Below are positions 32,372 to 41,532 of a stretch of 64,000 bases of DNA, piece by piece (positions within the stretch are counted from its first letter, which is position 1; every line of letters begins with the position of its first letter). The translations under genes and the position numbers were made by a program. Source of the stretch: Rhodanobacteraceae bacterium (GTDB taxonomy: Bacteria; Pseudomonadota; Gammaproteobacteria; Xanthomonadales; SZUA-5); assembly GCA_024234055.1 (NCBI GenBank), contig JACKOW010000006.1:186001-250000 (forward strand). The letters are read 5' to 3'. The notes beneath the pieces are model-generated. The model was not told the DNA's origin and searched no databases. It was given only the letters and a program-made list of their open reading frames with translations.

Positions 32372-33267
32372 GCGAGCGTCTGTTCGTGCGTCTGGCAGAG
32401 CGTCTGTGCTCGGCGCCACAGGTGCTGGCCAGCGTGCTGCACACCCGCGGTGCCACCCCGCGCAAGGCCGGCGCGCGCATGTTGATCGGAACTGCCGACA
32501 GCGAGTTCAGCATCGGTGGTGGCCTGGCTGAGGCCCGCGTGCTGACGGCGGCGCGCAGCTTGCTGATCGCTGCCGAGCGATCCTCGTTGCTGACCATTGA
32601 CCTCAGCGGTGGCGTCGACTCCGCAGGCATTTGTGGCGGACAGATGCAGATCGCGCTGCGGCGCTGGGAGGGTGCCGCCGATCTGGCCCGCGCCACGGCC
32701 ATCGCCCGCGATTTGACGGCCGGCTTCGGGGTTGCATTGACTGCCGACGATATCGGCGACCCCAGGGGGGCGCGGTACCTTCCGTCCGATCCCCGCTTGC
32801 TGATCGTGGGCGGCGGCCACTGCGGCCTGGCCCTGTATGAACTGGCACTACACCTCGACTTCGAGTTGTGGCTGTTCGATCCGCGGCCTGAGTACGCTGA
32901 TCCGGCCCTGTATCCGGGAGCCACCGTGCGCGGGGGGGCGTACGCTGGCCTGGCTGAAGCCATCGACACCCGCCGGGCCATCCATGCGGTGCTGCTCAAC
33001 CGCGATTTCGCCAGCGATGTCGCGACCCTGCGGGAGCTGGCCGGTGCCGATTTCGCATTTCTCGGCATGATGGGCAGTCGCAAGCGCATCAACGCTGTGC
33101 TGGCGCAGCTCAGCCCCAGGCAGGCGCAGCAGCTGGCGCAGCTCAAAGCGCCGGTCGGATTGGAGATCGGCGCCCAGACCCCGCATGAAATCGCCATCAG
33201 CGTTCTTGCGGAGCTGATTCAATCCCGATCCACGCAACGCTCAGGCGGGCTCGAAAGGCTGGCGTGA
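32368..33267 (+). CDS. xdhC: xanthine dehydrogenase accessory protein XdhC
   Basis: 299 aa starting at TTG 32368, overlapping the xdhB stop (TTGA). The N-terminal XdhC/CoxI domain (VLASVLHTRGATPRKAGARM) is followed by the C-terminal Rossmann domain (LLIVGGGHCGLALYELAL; FLGMMGSRKRINAVLAQL). XdhC binds and sulfurates the molybdenum cofactor and hands it to XdhB. The order A-B-C is the standard proteobacterial arrangement. Confidence 0.93.
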   Translation: MSERLFVRLAERLCSAPQVLASVLHTRGATPRKAGARMLIGTADSEFSIGGGLAEARVLTAARSLLIAAERSSLLTIDLSGGVDSAGICGGQMQIALRRWEGAADLARATAIARDLTAGFGVALTADDIGDPRGARYLPSDPRLLIVGGGHCGLALYELALHLDFELWLFDPRPEYADPALYPGATVRGGAYAGLAEAIDTRRAIHAVLLNRDFASDVATLRELAGADFAFLGMMGSRKRINAVLAQLSPRQAQQLAQLKAPVGLEIGAQTPHEIAISVLAELIQSRSTQRSGGLERLA

Positions 33268-33356
33268 TGCGTCGCCCCTGGCGACTGCCGAGCGCTGGTC
33301 CCGCCCGGTCCACGCCCTCTTGTCTGCGGCCGGCAATCCGGTCAGGATGACAGTCC

Positions 33357-33866
33357 ATGCAGCATGGTTCCCCCTCGATGACGCTTCGACCTTCGGTTTT
33401 CCTGGCGATCGCGCTGGGTCTCATGAGCTTGCATCCGACCACCACCTTTTCGCAGGAAATCGAGCGCATGACCGCTGTTGCCAAGGGATCCTTCACCGTC
33501 GAAATGGCGCCGCAGGGCGAGCCCGAAGTCGCCGATGGCGTCGCGCTGGGCCGCATGGCGCTGAACAAGGCTTTTGTCGGCGATCTGGAAGCAGTCGGTG
33601 TCGGTCAGATGCTGACGGCACTGACGCCGACCAAGGGCTCTGCCGGTTACGTGGCGATAGAGCGCGTCAGCGGCAGTCTGCATGGTCGCAAGGGCAGTTT
33701 CGTGTTCCAGCACAGCGGCCTCATGAACGAGGGTGCCCGGCAGCTGTCGATCAGCGTGGTCCCCGGATCGGGCACCGGCGAACTGGCGGGATTGGCTGGA
33801 ACGTTCACCCTCGAGATCGTCGATGGCGAACACCACTACCAGTTCGAATACTCCTTGCCGGAATGA
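33357..33866 (+). CDS. secreted DUF3224 protein
   Basis: 169 aa from ATG 33357, chosen for AGGA about 9 nt upstream; ATG 33378 is the alternative. An N-terminal hydrophobic signal (SVFLAIALGLMSLHPTTTFS) precedes a lipocalin-like beta-barrel domain of the DUF3224 type (GRMALNKAFVGDLEA, GSAGYVAIERVSGSLHGRKG, PGSGTGELAGLAGTFTLEI). Most DUF3224 proteins lack a signal peptide, so export is somewhat unusual. No biochemical function is established. Its neighbours on both sides are unrelated. Confidence 0.82.
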   Translation: MQHGSPSMTLRPSVFLAIALGLMSLHPTTTFSQEIERMTAVAKGSFTVEMAPQGEPEVADGVALGRMALNKAFVGDLEAVGVGQMLTALTPTKGSAGYVAIERVSGSLHGRKGSFVFQHSGLMNEGARQLSISVVPGSGTGELAGLAGTFTLEIVDGEHHYQFEYSLPE

Positions 33867-33915
33867 CGTGCACCCGTCGCGCCGTTCTTGCTGAGTACGT
33901 ACGCGCCTCGACGTC

Positions 33916-34701
33916 TCAACGGGACTGATCGACCGCTCTGCCGGGGATCTGCCCGGCCCAGCGGACCAGGGCCGCGGCGACCTCGTCGGCATGACTCAGA
34001 AATGGTGCGTGACCGGCGCGATCGATGCGCAGGAACTGCCCATCTGCTGCCTGATCTGCCGCGAGCTGCAGAGCTTGCCAGGGCACCAGCCGGTCGCGCT
34101 GGCCCCCGATCCACAAGCTCGGCAGCGCCAGTCGCGGCAATTCGGCGCGATGATCGGTGTCGGCCAGCAGCGCCAGACCGTCAACCAGGATGCGCGGATC
34201 GCAGGGCGGCCTTTCCGCCAGTCGCTGGCGCAACCAGCGGATTTCCTGTCGAGCGCCGGCATCGCCATGGACTTCCAGTGCCAGAAAGCGGTCGATGGTG
34301 GCGCCGTAGTCCTGCGCCAGATCGGCAGCGAACTGTTCAAATACGCTGGGCGCGACGGCATGCGGCCAGTCGCCCGCGACCACAAAGCGCGGCGAGGCCG
34401 CCATCGACACCAGACCGCGCACGCGCTCGGGAGCGCGCGCCGCCGCCTCGAGCGCGAACAGACCGCCGAGTGACCAACCCAGCCAGATCGCAGGCGGCAG
34501 CAGCGCCAGCAGGCGCTCCACCGTGGCGTCAAGCGCCAATCCGTCCCGCTCCTCACTCAGGCCATGACCGGGCAGATCGACGACATGACATTCAAAGTGG
34601 GCCCCGAGTCGGTCCAGCAGCGGCGCAAACACACCGCCATGCATGGCCCAGCCATGAATCAGTACCAGGGGTGGGCCGCGGCCGATGATGTCCAGATGCA
34701 T
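33916..34701 (-). CDS. bioH: pimeloyl-[acyl-carrier protein] methyl ester esterase
   Basis: A 261-aa alpha/beta hydrolase with the oxyanion HGWAMHGGVF, nucleophile Ser77 in GWSLGG, Asp in GGQRDRLVP and His in RAGHAPFLSH. BioH removes the methyl group from pimeloyl-ACP methyl ester and so ends pimelate-chain synthesis in the biotin pathway. The sequence resembles the E. coli type throughout. No bioC, bioF, bioA or bioB is adjacent; bioD is 10 kb away on the other strand. In many Xanthomonadales bioH lies beside bioC or bioF, so its isolation here is notable. A complex repeat lies just upstream. Confidence 0.9.
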   Translation of the reverse strand: MHLDIIGRGPPLVLIHGWAMHGGVFAPLLDRLGAHFECHVVDLPGHGLSEERDGLALDATVERLLALLPPAIWLGWSLGGLFALEAAARAPERVRGLVSMAASPRFVVAGDWPHAVAPSVFEQFAADLAQDYGATIDRFLALEVHGDAGARQEIRWLRQRLAERPPCDPRILVDGLALLADTDHRAELPRLALPSLWIGGQRDRLVPWQALQLAADQAADGQFLRIDRAGHAPFLSHADEVAAALVRWAGQIPGRAVDQSR

Positions 34702-34708
34702 GGTCAGG

Positions 34709-35012
34709 CGGAAAAAGGGAAAGGGAAAATGGAAAAAGGTGAGAGCGCGAGAAGGCGAGGTCTGGGGCAGGCAGCTTGTCGTGAAAGTAGGTCACGTTGA
34801 CCGCGCAGCGGTCTACGTGACACTGGTCTGGCGATGTCATCCGGGCCATGAATCGTGATCAAGGTGTAGGTTGGGCTAAGCGCAGCGTGCCCAACGGTTT
34901 GCATTGATGTTGGGCACGCTGCGTTTAGCCCAACCTACCTGCTTGGCCGGACGTTCATCACGGGCCCCGGCTCTTGCTCTCACCTTTTTCCTTTCTCCTT
35001 TTTCCCCCTTCC
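34709..35012. repeat. nested element: purine-rich arms around family F and family E palindromes
   Basis: The outer arms are inverted: GGAAAAAGGGAAAGGGAAAA ... GGTGAGAGC (34711-34747) and GCTCTCACCTTTTTCCTTTC ... CCCCC (34975-35007). Inside are family F (34787-34821, GTAGGTCACGTTGACCGCG ... GGTCTACGTGAC) and family E (34865-34938, GTAGGTTGGGCTAAGCGCAG ... facing TTTAGCCCAACCTAC). No gene is supported in this 319-bp gap. Confidence 0.85.
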
Positions 35013-35020
35013 CCGCCCCA

Positions 35021-36727
35021 TCAATGCCAGGCCACCTTGTGCCGGGTCCAGGCTTCGGGCGGGTGGGGCTCGCATTGAGGGCGCAAAGCGTCGGCGTTGA
35101 CCAGATACCAGCGGCGGCGATTGGATTCGCCGACCACGGTGGCCTTGTCGACTTCGAAGCAGGCTTTGAGCGACAGCTTCTGGGCCATGATCCAGCGGTT
35201 CTCCGGCGCTTCGCGCAACCAGGCCACGGCCTTGAGCTCCTGCTCGGCCCGCGGCGCCAGAAAGCCGAAAACCGTGGCCGGCCGGTCAGCCATCAGCAGA
35301 TTCTGTTCTTTCCAGCTGAGCAGGCCGAGTTCGGCATCCGGGCCGATCAGCGTGCCGGCCTGCTGCATCACGCCGCGGGCCGAGCGTGAATCGTTGATCA
35401 CCGGATAGGCCCAGTAGCTGTAGATCAGCCAGATCGCGGTCAGCGAACCCGCCAGCGCGAGGGCGCCGCGCCGCGGTCTGAACGCGATCAGGCAGGCCAG
35501 TGCGCACAGGCCCATGGTCAGGGTGATCGGCCAGGGGTCGAGTCCGCGCAGGCTGCGCAGCCGCTCGGCGAAGGCCGGCTCGCCGTAGATGGCATAGAGC
35601 GATCCGACCGTCAGCCCCACGGCCAACAGGGCGGCCATCGCGAACAGCAGGCGCTGGGCAGCGGGTTTGCGCAGGATGCCGGGTAACAGCGGCGCCAGCG
35701 CCAACACCAGCATCGGCAGTGCCGGCATGATGTAAACGTCGCGCTTGCCGCCTGACAGCGAAAAGAAGAACACGATCAGTACGGCGAAGCTCAGCGGCAG
35801 CCACACCCGTGCCGGTCGCCAGCCGCGGCGCCAGCCCCGCCACCAGTGCGGGATGGCCCAGATCAGGGCGAAGGAGATCGGCAGCCACATACTGGCGATC
35901 ATCTGCAGGTAGTACCAGGGCGGGTGCAGATGATGGGTGGGGGTGAGATAGCGCGAGGCCGTCTGCCCCAGCAGGATGTCGCGGGCGTAGTCGGTGTAGG
36001 CCGGATCGTCCAGTCGCCAGACCGTCCACAGCATCGGCACCAGCCACAGCGACACCGCCAGCACGAAGGCCAGAACGGCGAGCGCGATCTTCCCGGGCGA
36101 CATTGCCCGTCGCGGCGGCAAGCCCTGCCAGCCCAGCCGCCGCCCGGCCAGCGCCAGGGGTATCAGCAGCAGCGCCAGAAAGGCCACGCCCTTGGTAATG
36201 GTGCCGATGCCGGCGGCAAAGCAGCCGATCCACAGCCAGCGCCAGTTCGGCCCCAGCAGCAGATGGCGCAGCAGGCCGTAACAGGCCAGGGTCATGATGC
36301 CGAGCAGCGTGGCATCGATCTGCGCTGCGCGCACCTGGAAGGTGAATTGCAGCGTGAACAGCAATCCCAGTGCGGCGACCAGCGCCACCCGCCGACCGTG
36401 CAGGCGCCGCGACAGATCGTAGACCAGCCCCAGCGTGAGCAGCCCGGCCAGCAAGGACGGCAGCAGAAAGGCGATGCGCCAGGAGCCGGTCAGCGCATGG
36501 GCGCTGGCCTGCATCCACATGAACATCGGCGGCTTGTCCGAATACAGCTCGTTGCCGCGATGCGGAAACAGCCACTCACCGCTGTCGACCATCTGCTTGG
36601 CCACCAGCGCAAAGCGCGGCTCATCGGCCGGCCAGGGATCGCGCAAGCCGATCCCCGAGGCCAGCAACAGCACGGCGAAAGCCAGCAGCAGCCAGAACTG
36701 ACGGCGCTGGCTCTCGCCCAGACTCAA
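35021..36727 (-). CDS. ArnT-like membrane glycosyltransferase (GT39/GT83 type)
   Basis: 568 aa from TTG 36727, which overlaps the upstream stop (TTGA) and has GGAG 8 nt before it; a longer ATG start at 36778 would overlap the previous gene by 55 nt. It has about a dozen membrane segments. The first periplasmic loop carries the catalytic acidic motif (LRDPWPADEPRFALVAKQM). A C-terminal soluble domain ends near ARTRHKVAWH-like sequence. Enzymes of this fold move a sugar from undecaprenyl phosphate to lipid A, protein or glycan on the periplasmic side. Substrate and acceptor cannot be read from sequence. It is coupled to the signal-peptide protein upstream. Confidence 0.85.
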   Translation of the reverse strand: MSLGESQRRQFWLLLAFAVLLLASGIGLRDPWPADEPRFALVAKQMVDSGEWLFPHRGNELYSDKPPMFMWMQASAHALTGSWRIAFLLPSLLAGLLTLGLVYDLSRRLHGRRVALVAALGLLFTLQFTFQVRAAQIDATLLGIMTLACYGLLRHLLLGPNWRWLWIGCFAAGIGTITKGVAFLALLLIPLALAGRRLGWQGLPPRRAMSPGKIALAVLAFVLAVSLWLVPMLWTVWRLDDPAYTDYARDILLGQTASRYLTPTHHLHPPWYYLQMIASMWLPISFALIWAIPHWWRGWRRGWRPARVWLPLSFAVLIVFFFSLSGGKRDVYIMPALPMLVLALAPLLPGILRKPAAQRLLFAMAALLAVGLTVGSLYAIYGEPAFAERLRSLRGLDPWPITLTMGLCALACLIAFRPRRGALALAGSLTAIWLIYSYWAYPVINDSRSARGVMQQAGTLIGPDAELGLLSWKEQNLLMADRPATVFGFLAPRAEQELKAVAWLREAPENRWIMAQKLSLKACFEVDKATVVGESNRRRWYLVNADALRPQCEPHPPEAWTRHKVAWH

Positions 36728-37581
36728 GGCGTCTGCTCCAGGCGCACGCCCAGCGGGCCGAGCACTTTCTGATCCCATTTGATGGCAATCAGTCCCTTGC
36801 CGTCATAGTGGAACAGCAACTCGGGTTCGGCCTCGAATCGCGGGCTGGTCTGCACCTTCGGAATGGTCAGGCGCGCCACCACCTGCACCCCACGCTGGAA
36901 CCACAACCCTTCAAGCGTACGCGGCTGCTTGCCGAAGGTCAGGGTCATCTGGCCATTGGGGTTGAGCTTGATCGACACCTGCGAGCCATCCTCCAGCGTG
37001 CCGGCGAAATCCGATTGCACCCGCGGGATCAGATGGCGTGTTTCACGATGGGCGTCATACAGCGCCAGCGTGCCCACCGCGTCTTCCAGATCAGCCCGCA
37101 GTTCGCCAAAACGACCGCGGGCCTTGCTCTGATCCGAGCGCACCACGACATAACCGGTCTCCGGCGAGGTCAGGGTCAATCGACCGGGGCCCGCAGCGCC
37201 CTTGGCAGCGGCCTCGCGCCACGGCGTCAGCTTCACCCGGTAAATGGTCACCAGCGGCTGCGCGGCGCCTCGCTTGTCCTTGAACTCGACCACCAGCGCC
37301 GCTTGTGCCAGCTCGCTCAGCGCCCGGGCCTCTTCCGGATCGAGTGCCCGCCAGCTGACGTCCTCGCCGCGCCAGGATTCAGGCAGGGTCAGGGCAACGC
37401 CGACATCGCGCGAAGCCACGCGCCCCGGCGGCGGTTCGGTGCTTTCTTCCAGGATCGGACCGGGGGCCCAGGACGGTGTTGCAGCGGCTGCTTTCGGATC
37501 GGCAGTCGGCGCCTGCTCCTCGGCATGGACGCTGGAGATACAAAGCAAGAGGGCGACAAAGCCCCAGCCAGGAATACGCAT
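36724..37581 (-). CDS. exported protein of unknown function
   Basis: 285 aa from ATG 37581 (MRIPGWGFVALLLCISSVHA, a typical signal peptide). A Pro/Ala-rich linker precedes a beta-rich middle part (VGVALTLPESWRGEDVSWRA) and a C-terminal barrel-like part (SDFAGTLEDGSQVSIKLNPN ... LEGLWFQRGVQVVARLTI) that recalls small lipocalin/NlpE-type envelope domains, without a firm match. No Cys lipobox is present. It overlaps the glycosyltransferase gene by 4 nt, so a joint role in envelope modification is possible. I do not recognise the family. Confidence 0.7.
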   Translation of the reverse strand: MRIPGWGFVALLLCISSVHAEEQAPTADPKAAAATPSWAPGPILEESTEPPPGRVASRDVGVALTLPESWRGEDVSWRALDPEEARALSELAQAALVVEFKDKRGAAQPLVTIYRVKLTPWREAAAKGAAGPGRLTLTSPETGYVVVRSDQSKARGRFGELRADLEDAVGTLALYDAHRETRHLIPRVQSDFAGTLEDGSQVSIKLNPNGQMTLTFGKQPRTLEGLWFQRGVQVVARLTIPKVQTSPRFEAEPELLFHYDGKGLIAIKWDQKVLGPLGVRLEQTP

Positions 37582-37675
37582 GATGTGTGCACTCTGAGTC
37601 TGCAAACCGGTCGCGAAGCATAGCGGACCCGGGCTGCGGCGAAATCAGACGGCAGTAGGACCGTGTTGCCTGGAG

Positions 37676-38143
37676 TCAGACTGGCTTACGCACCATCAAC
37701 CAGAAAATGCCGATGACCGACAGAAAGGCCGGCCAGCCCAGAATGAACCAGATCCACATCTGGCGTGCGAATTCGGGCGGCAGTGCCTGCTGCCGGGCCT
37801 GTGCTGTCGCGGCCAGCCGGGCCAACCGAATCTGGATGAACACCACCGGTATCCAGCAGGCCCCGGTGAGTGCGTAGAGCACCAGCGCCGCGGCGACCCA
37901 GGGCGTGGACCAGGGCAGCGACAGCAGATGCAGCAGTGCGACACCGGTCAACAGTTGCGCAATCACCGCCGGCGTCGTGAACACGAAATCGGCCAGCACC
38001 GTCAGTCGGGTGACCCGGGCGATAGCGCCGAGATCGCCGCTGCGCCAGGTCATCCACTGGAAGAAGGCGATGCCCAGTCCCGTGCCGAAGAGAATCGTGG
38101 ACGACAGGATGTGTAGCCATTTCAACAGCAGATAGGTGCTCAT
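37676..38143 (-). CDS. DUF2269 family membrane protein
   Basis: 155 aa with four membrane segments (starting MSTYLLLKWLHILSSTILFG, a typical DUF2269 opening). The ATG at 38143 overlaps the stop of the SDR/DoxX-like gene by 4 nt. DUF2269 proteins are small integral membrane proteins that commonly accompany an SDR-type oxidoreductase carrying a DoxX-like membrane tail, which is the arrangement here. Function unknown. Confidence 0.85.
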   Translation of the reverse strand: MSTYLLLKWLHILSSTILFGTGLGIAFFQWMTWRSGDLGAIARVTRLTVLADFVFTTPAVIAQLLTGVALLHLLSLPWSTPWVAAALVLYALTGACWIPVVFIQIRLARLAATAQARQQALPPEFARQMWIWFILGWPAFLSVIGIFWLMVRKPV

Positions 38144-39435
38144 CGGCGGTCGGCCAGCACCAGCCAGACCATGGTCGCGGGGATCACGACCAGGTTCTTC
38201 GCCAGCGCGCCCCAAGGATCCAGCCAAAGGCCGGGCAGCATCCAGCCCAGCACCACGGTGTAGCCGAGCACCAGCAGCAGCAAAGCCCGACCGGCAGCGC
38301 GCGCATGCCAGTTGCCAATCAGCAAGGCGCCGAGCACGGCATCGAGCAGACTGCCCCCGTAGCCGCCCAACCAGCCCAGCCACTCGGGCCAATGCAAGGG
38401 CGCTGCCAGCACGCTGATCTGGGCCGGCGGAGTGGCGAATCCGGCCATCGCCGACAGCAGACACATCAGGCCAAGGCTCCAGCGCAGCACCGGTGCCAGC
38501 GGATACAGCCGCGCCTGCCAGCGGTCCTGCACTTCGGCAGGCTGGCGCGCCGCCCAGACGGCGAAGCGCTGTGGCGCGTGACCGAAGCGGGCGCCGAGCG
38601 CCTCGGCATCGGCGATGCTGGTGCTGTTGCCGCGGGCCAGCATGCGCACCATGGCCGAGCCCAGCGGCCCGTCACCGATGCGGTCGCCGAGCGCGCCGGC
38701 CAGGCGCAGCAGAGCCATGGGCAGCGGCAGCATCCAGGCCTTCGGCAGGCGCAACCATTGCCGCATGGCGCGCAGGAAGTCGCCCAGGGTCATGATCTCG
38801 GGGCCGACCGCGGGCCAGATCTGAACGCTCTGGTCGCCGACTTCTGCGCTGACCGCGGCGACCACGATCTCGGCCAGATCGCGTACATGCAGGGGTTGAA
38901 TCGGCTGTAGCCCGCGCCCGGGCAAGGGCACGATGCCCGGTGCTGCCGCCAGCGCCCGCAACAGCGAGGAGCCGCCATAGCTGCCGCTGAAGGCGTAGAC
39001 CAGCGAGGGCCGCAGCACCGTCACCGGCAAGCCGCAATCCAGCAGGGCCTGATCGGCGCGATGCTTGCTGGCGACAAACTCGGCATCCCTGGGGTCGCCG
39101 AGCGCCGAGATCTGCAGGAAGTGTCGCAATCCCAGCTCGGCCGCCGCCCGGGCCACGGCCAGCGGCGTCTGGCAGTGAATCCGATCGAAGTCGGCGTCGC
39201 TGGCCTTGAGGATTCCGGCGGCGTTGACGACCGCGTCGATCCCGGCGAGGCGCGGCAACCACAGCGCCGGGTCGTTGTCCTGCCTCAGATCGGCTTCAAT
39301 ACAGGTCATGCCCGGCGCCATCTCAGCAGCTCGGCCAGGGCGAACTACCGCCACGACCTCATGCCCATGCGCCTGTAGCGCCGACACGACATGGCGACCA
39401 ATGAATCCCAGTGCTCCGAGAACCAGAATCCTCAT
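38140..39435 (-). CDS. SDR-type NAD(P)-binding oxidoreductase with DoxX-like membrane tail
   Basis: 431 aa. The N-terminal extended/atypical SDR Rossmann domain (MRILVLGALGFIGRHVVSAL) continues to about residue 290, with catalytic-region segments (LQISALGDPRDAEFVASKHR) resembling NDUFA9/complex I-associated epimerase-like proteins. The last 130 residues form about four membrane helices (LGLMCLLSAMAGFATPPAQ ...) of DoxX-like type. It is coupled to the DUF2269 gene downstream. The fusion suggests a membrane-bound redox or quinone-related function; the substrate is unknown. Confidence 0.83.
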   Translation of the reverse strand: MRILVLGALGFIGRHVVSALQAHGHEVVAVVRPGRAAEMAPGMTCIEADLRQDNDPALWLPRLAGIDAVVNAAGILKASDADFDRIHCQTPLAVARAAAELGLRHFLQISALGDPRDAEFVASKHRADQALLDCGLPVTVLRPSLVYAFSGSYGGSSLLRALAAAPGIVPLPGRGLQPIQPLHVRDLAEIVVAAVSAEVGDQSVQIWPAVGPEIMTLGDFLRAMRQWLRLPKAWMLPLPMALLRLAGALGDRIGDGPLGSAMVRMLARGNSTSIADAEALGARFGHAPQRFAVWAARQPAEVQDRWQARLYPLAPVLRWSLGLMCLLSAMAGFATPPAQISVLAAPLHWPEWLGWLGGYGGSLLDAVLGALLIGNWHARAAGRALLLLVLGYTVVLGWMLPGLWLDPWGALAKNLVVIPATMVWLVLADRR

Positions 39436-39560
39436 CGTGTCCGCGCCCTTGGCTGCCCAGCTGTCATACCATAGCTGCGTGCCGGGGCCTTTGCAGGCGC
39501 CAATTTTCGGGTTGAAGGGAGCTGCTGGCGTTGCGCCTGTTTTGCGCATCAAGCGCTTCT

Positions 39561-39660
39561 GGAGGGCGCGAGGGCACGAGGGCGCGAGGGCACGCAAAGG
39601 CAAGCTCACCGCTAGCTCTTGATCTTGCGTGCCCTCATGCCCTCTCGCCCTCGTGCCCTC
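39561..39660. repeat. perfect-like hairpin with octamer-built arms
   Basis: Arms of about 37 nt: GGAGGGCGCGAGGGCACGAG ... GCAA (39561-39597) and TTGCGTGCCCTCATGCCCTC ... GCCCTC (39624-39660) are nearly exact reverse complements, with a 26-nt loop. Both arms are made of GAGGGCAC/GAGGGCGC 8-nt units. It stands in the divergent gap between the SDR and MgtC-type genes. No coding sequence is seen. Confidence 0.8.
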
Positions 39661-39707
39661 AATTCAGTCATTCACGATATGTTTGCTGGGAATGCCGGAA
39701 CCCCGCC

Positions 39708-40958
39708 ATGAACGACATGCCTGACGCCGATGTGCTGCTTGGCCTGACCGTTGCCCTCGGGCTGGGCCTGCTGATCGGTATCGAGCGCGAGCGCAACAAA
39801 GGTAGCGGGCCGGGGCGGGCCGCTGCCGGAATGCGCAGCTTCACGCTGGTCGCCCTGATGGGCTCTCTGGCCAGTCATCTCGGCACGCCAGCCATGGTGC
39901 TGGCCGGTCTTTTTGTCTCAGCCGCGGCGCTGATTGCCTTCCTGCGCTCGAATCGGGATGACCCTGGCCTCACCACTGAAATTGCGCTGCTGCTGACCTA
40001 TCTGCTGGGCGTGCTGGCGCAGACCGAGGCCGGACTGGCTGCGGCTCTGGGCGTGCTGGTGGCCATCCTGCTCGCCGGCAAGAGCAAGCTGCATCGCTTT
40101 GCGCAGACCCTGCTGACCCCTCAGGAGATCCATGACGGCCTGCTGCTGCTGGCCTCGGCGCTGATCGTGCTGCCGCTGCTGCCGACGACGGCGATTGATC
40201 CCTGGGGCGTGCTCGAAGTGCGCAAGCTCTGGGCCATCGTGGTCTTGATCATGGCCATCGGCGCTGCCGGCCATGTCGCCTTGCGGGTGTTCGGGCCGCG
40301 TATCGGACTGCCGGTGGCTGGCTTCGTCGGCGGATTCGTGTCCAGTTCGGCCACCATCGCGGCCATGGGCCAGCGCGCGCAATCGGATCCCACCCGCGCC
40401 GTCGCCGCGGCCGCCGCGGGCATGGCCAGCAGTGTGGCGACCACGGTGCTGATGGCGATTCTGCTGGTCAGCGCCTCTCTCACCCTGCTGCGAGCGGTCT
40501 GGCCGATGCTGCTCGCCGGCACGGTGACTGCACTGGTGGCGACCGTGCTGCTGGCGCGGCGAGCACGCACCAGCACTTCCGATCCCAGCGAAACCAGTGG
40601 CCGTCCGTTCAATCCGGTCGATGCCCTGATCTTTGCCGGGCTGCTGGCGACGGTGCTGCTGGCGTCTGCCGTACTCAAGGCCTGGCTGGGACCGCAGGCC
40701 ATCTGGCTGGCAGCCGCCAGCGCCGGTCTGGCCGATGTGCATGCCGTGACGCTATCGATGGGGCAGTTGGTGGCCACCGATCAGATTGGTGTTGGCACCG
40801 CGCGTTGGGCGCTGGTGCTGGGCTTCGCCAGCAATATGGCAACCAAGATGTTCCTGGCGCGCCGTGCCGGGCGCGAGTACCTCGGCCATCTGTGGCCCGG
40901 CCATCTGGCGATGTTGCTGGTGTTTGCGGGAATGGCGCTGCTGTTGCCGGCAGGCTGA
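39708..40958 (+). CDS. MgtC/SapB-DUF4010 membrane protein
   Basis: 416 aa from ATG 39708. The N-terminal MgtC/SapB domain (LLGLTVALGLGLLIGIERER, MRSFTLVALMGSLASHLG) has about four membrane helices and the conserved GIERE motif. The rest is the DUF4010 domain with further helices (GFVGGFVSSSATIAAMGQRA). The family is widespread in Proteobacteria and membrane-located; MgtC itself modulates growth at low Mg2+, but for the DUF4010 fusions no role is established. It is not part of an operon here. Confidence 0.88.
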   Translation: MNDMPDADVLLGLTVALGLGLLIGIERERNKGSGPGRAAAGMRSFTLVALMGSLASHLGTPAMVLAGLFVSAAALIAFLRSNRDDPGLTTEIALLLTYLLGVLAQTEAGLAAALGVLVAILLAGKSKLHRFAQTLLTPQEIHDGLLLLASALIVLPLLPTTAIDPWGVLEVRKLWAIVVLIMAIGAAGHVALRVFGPRIGLPVAGFVGGFVSSSATIAAMGQRAQSDPTRAVAAAAAGMASSVATTVLMAILLVSASLTLLRAVWPMLLAGTVTALVATVLLARRARTSTSDPSETSGRPFNPVDALIFAGLLATVLLASAVLKAWLGPQAIWLAAASAGLADVHAVTLSMGQLVATDQIGVGTARWALVLGFASNMATKMFLARRAGREYLGHLWPGHLAMLLVFAGMALLLPAG

Positions 40959-40959
40959 G

Positions 40960-41380
40960 GGCAGGAGGGCAGGAGGCGCGAGGGCAGGAGGCCGCGAGCG
41001 CGGCAAAGGACGTAGGTCACGTTGACCCGAAGGGTCTACGTGACGGCACGCCATTCACCTGGGCCACTACGTATCCAAAGGCGAGCTCCATCAAGATCTT
41101 CGCGGCGTGGGAACTCGGCGAGTGCGTTCTCTCCATGAACCCATATCGTAAGTTGTTGATGCGTCATTGCGAGGAGCGCAGCGACGAAGCAATCCAGGGT
41201 GGCGCCGCACGCCCTTGGATTGCTTCGCTACGCTCTCCATGAACCCATATCGCAAGTCGTTGATTTCTTCCTCCGCCTGTAGGAGCGCCCTTGCGGCGCG
41301 ACCGCTGCTTCGAAGGTGCAGCTTGCCGGTCGCGACGCGAGGTCGCTCCTACGGGCGGGTTTGTGGTTCATGGCCCGTGG
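40960..41380. repeat. cluster of repeat families F, D and C
   Basis: A GGCAGGA/GGGCAGGA-rich start (40960-40990) is followed by family F (41011-41044) and a partial end of family D (CTCTCCATGAACCCATATCG, about 41130). A full family D pair follows (41163-41246, left CATTGCGAGGAGCGCAGCGA, right GGATTGCTTCGCTACGCTCT). Last comes a full family C pair (41278-41352, TAGGAGCGCCCTTGCGGCGC and GCGACGCGAGGTCGCTCCTA). The ACCCATATCG segment appears twice, so D may have been duplicated with its flank. The remaining 150 bp up to the next gene show no clear feature. Confidence 0.82.
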
Positions 41381-41532
41381 GCAGTTTCGGGCCGAAACAG
41401 GTGGCTCGCAACGCTCTCAGGATTCAGGCGATGGCATCGCGGTGGTTGCGTCCCGCGGCACCACCGAGCCCTCGATCGCTGCCATCGGGCGCAGTGAGGC
41501 AGCCATCGAGAGCCCGGTGTCGATATGGTGGG

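Noticed and set aside
41411..41532. Possible small gene in the gap after the family C repeat
   Set aside because: Short frames exist on both strands but have no ribosome site, no hydrophobic or conserved pattern, and run into the anti-sigma gene.
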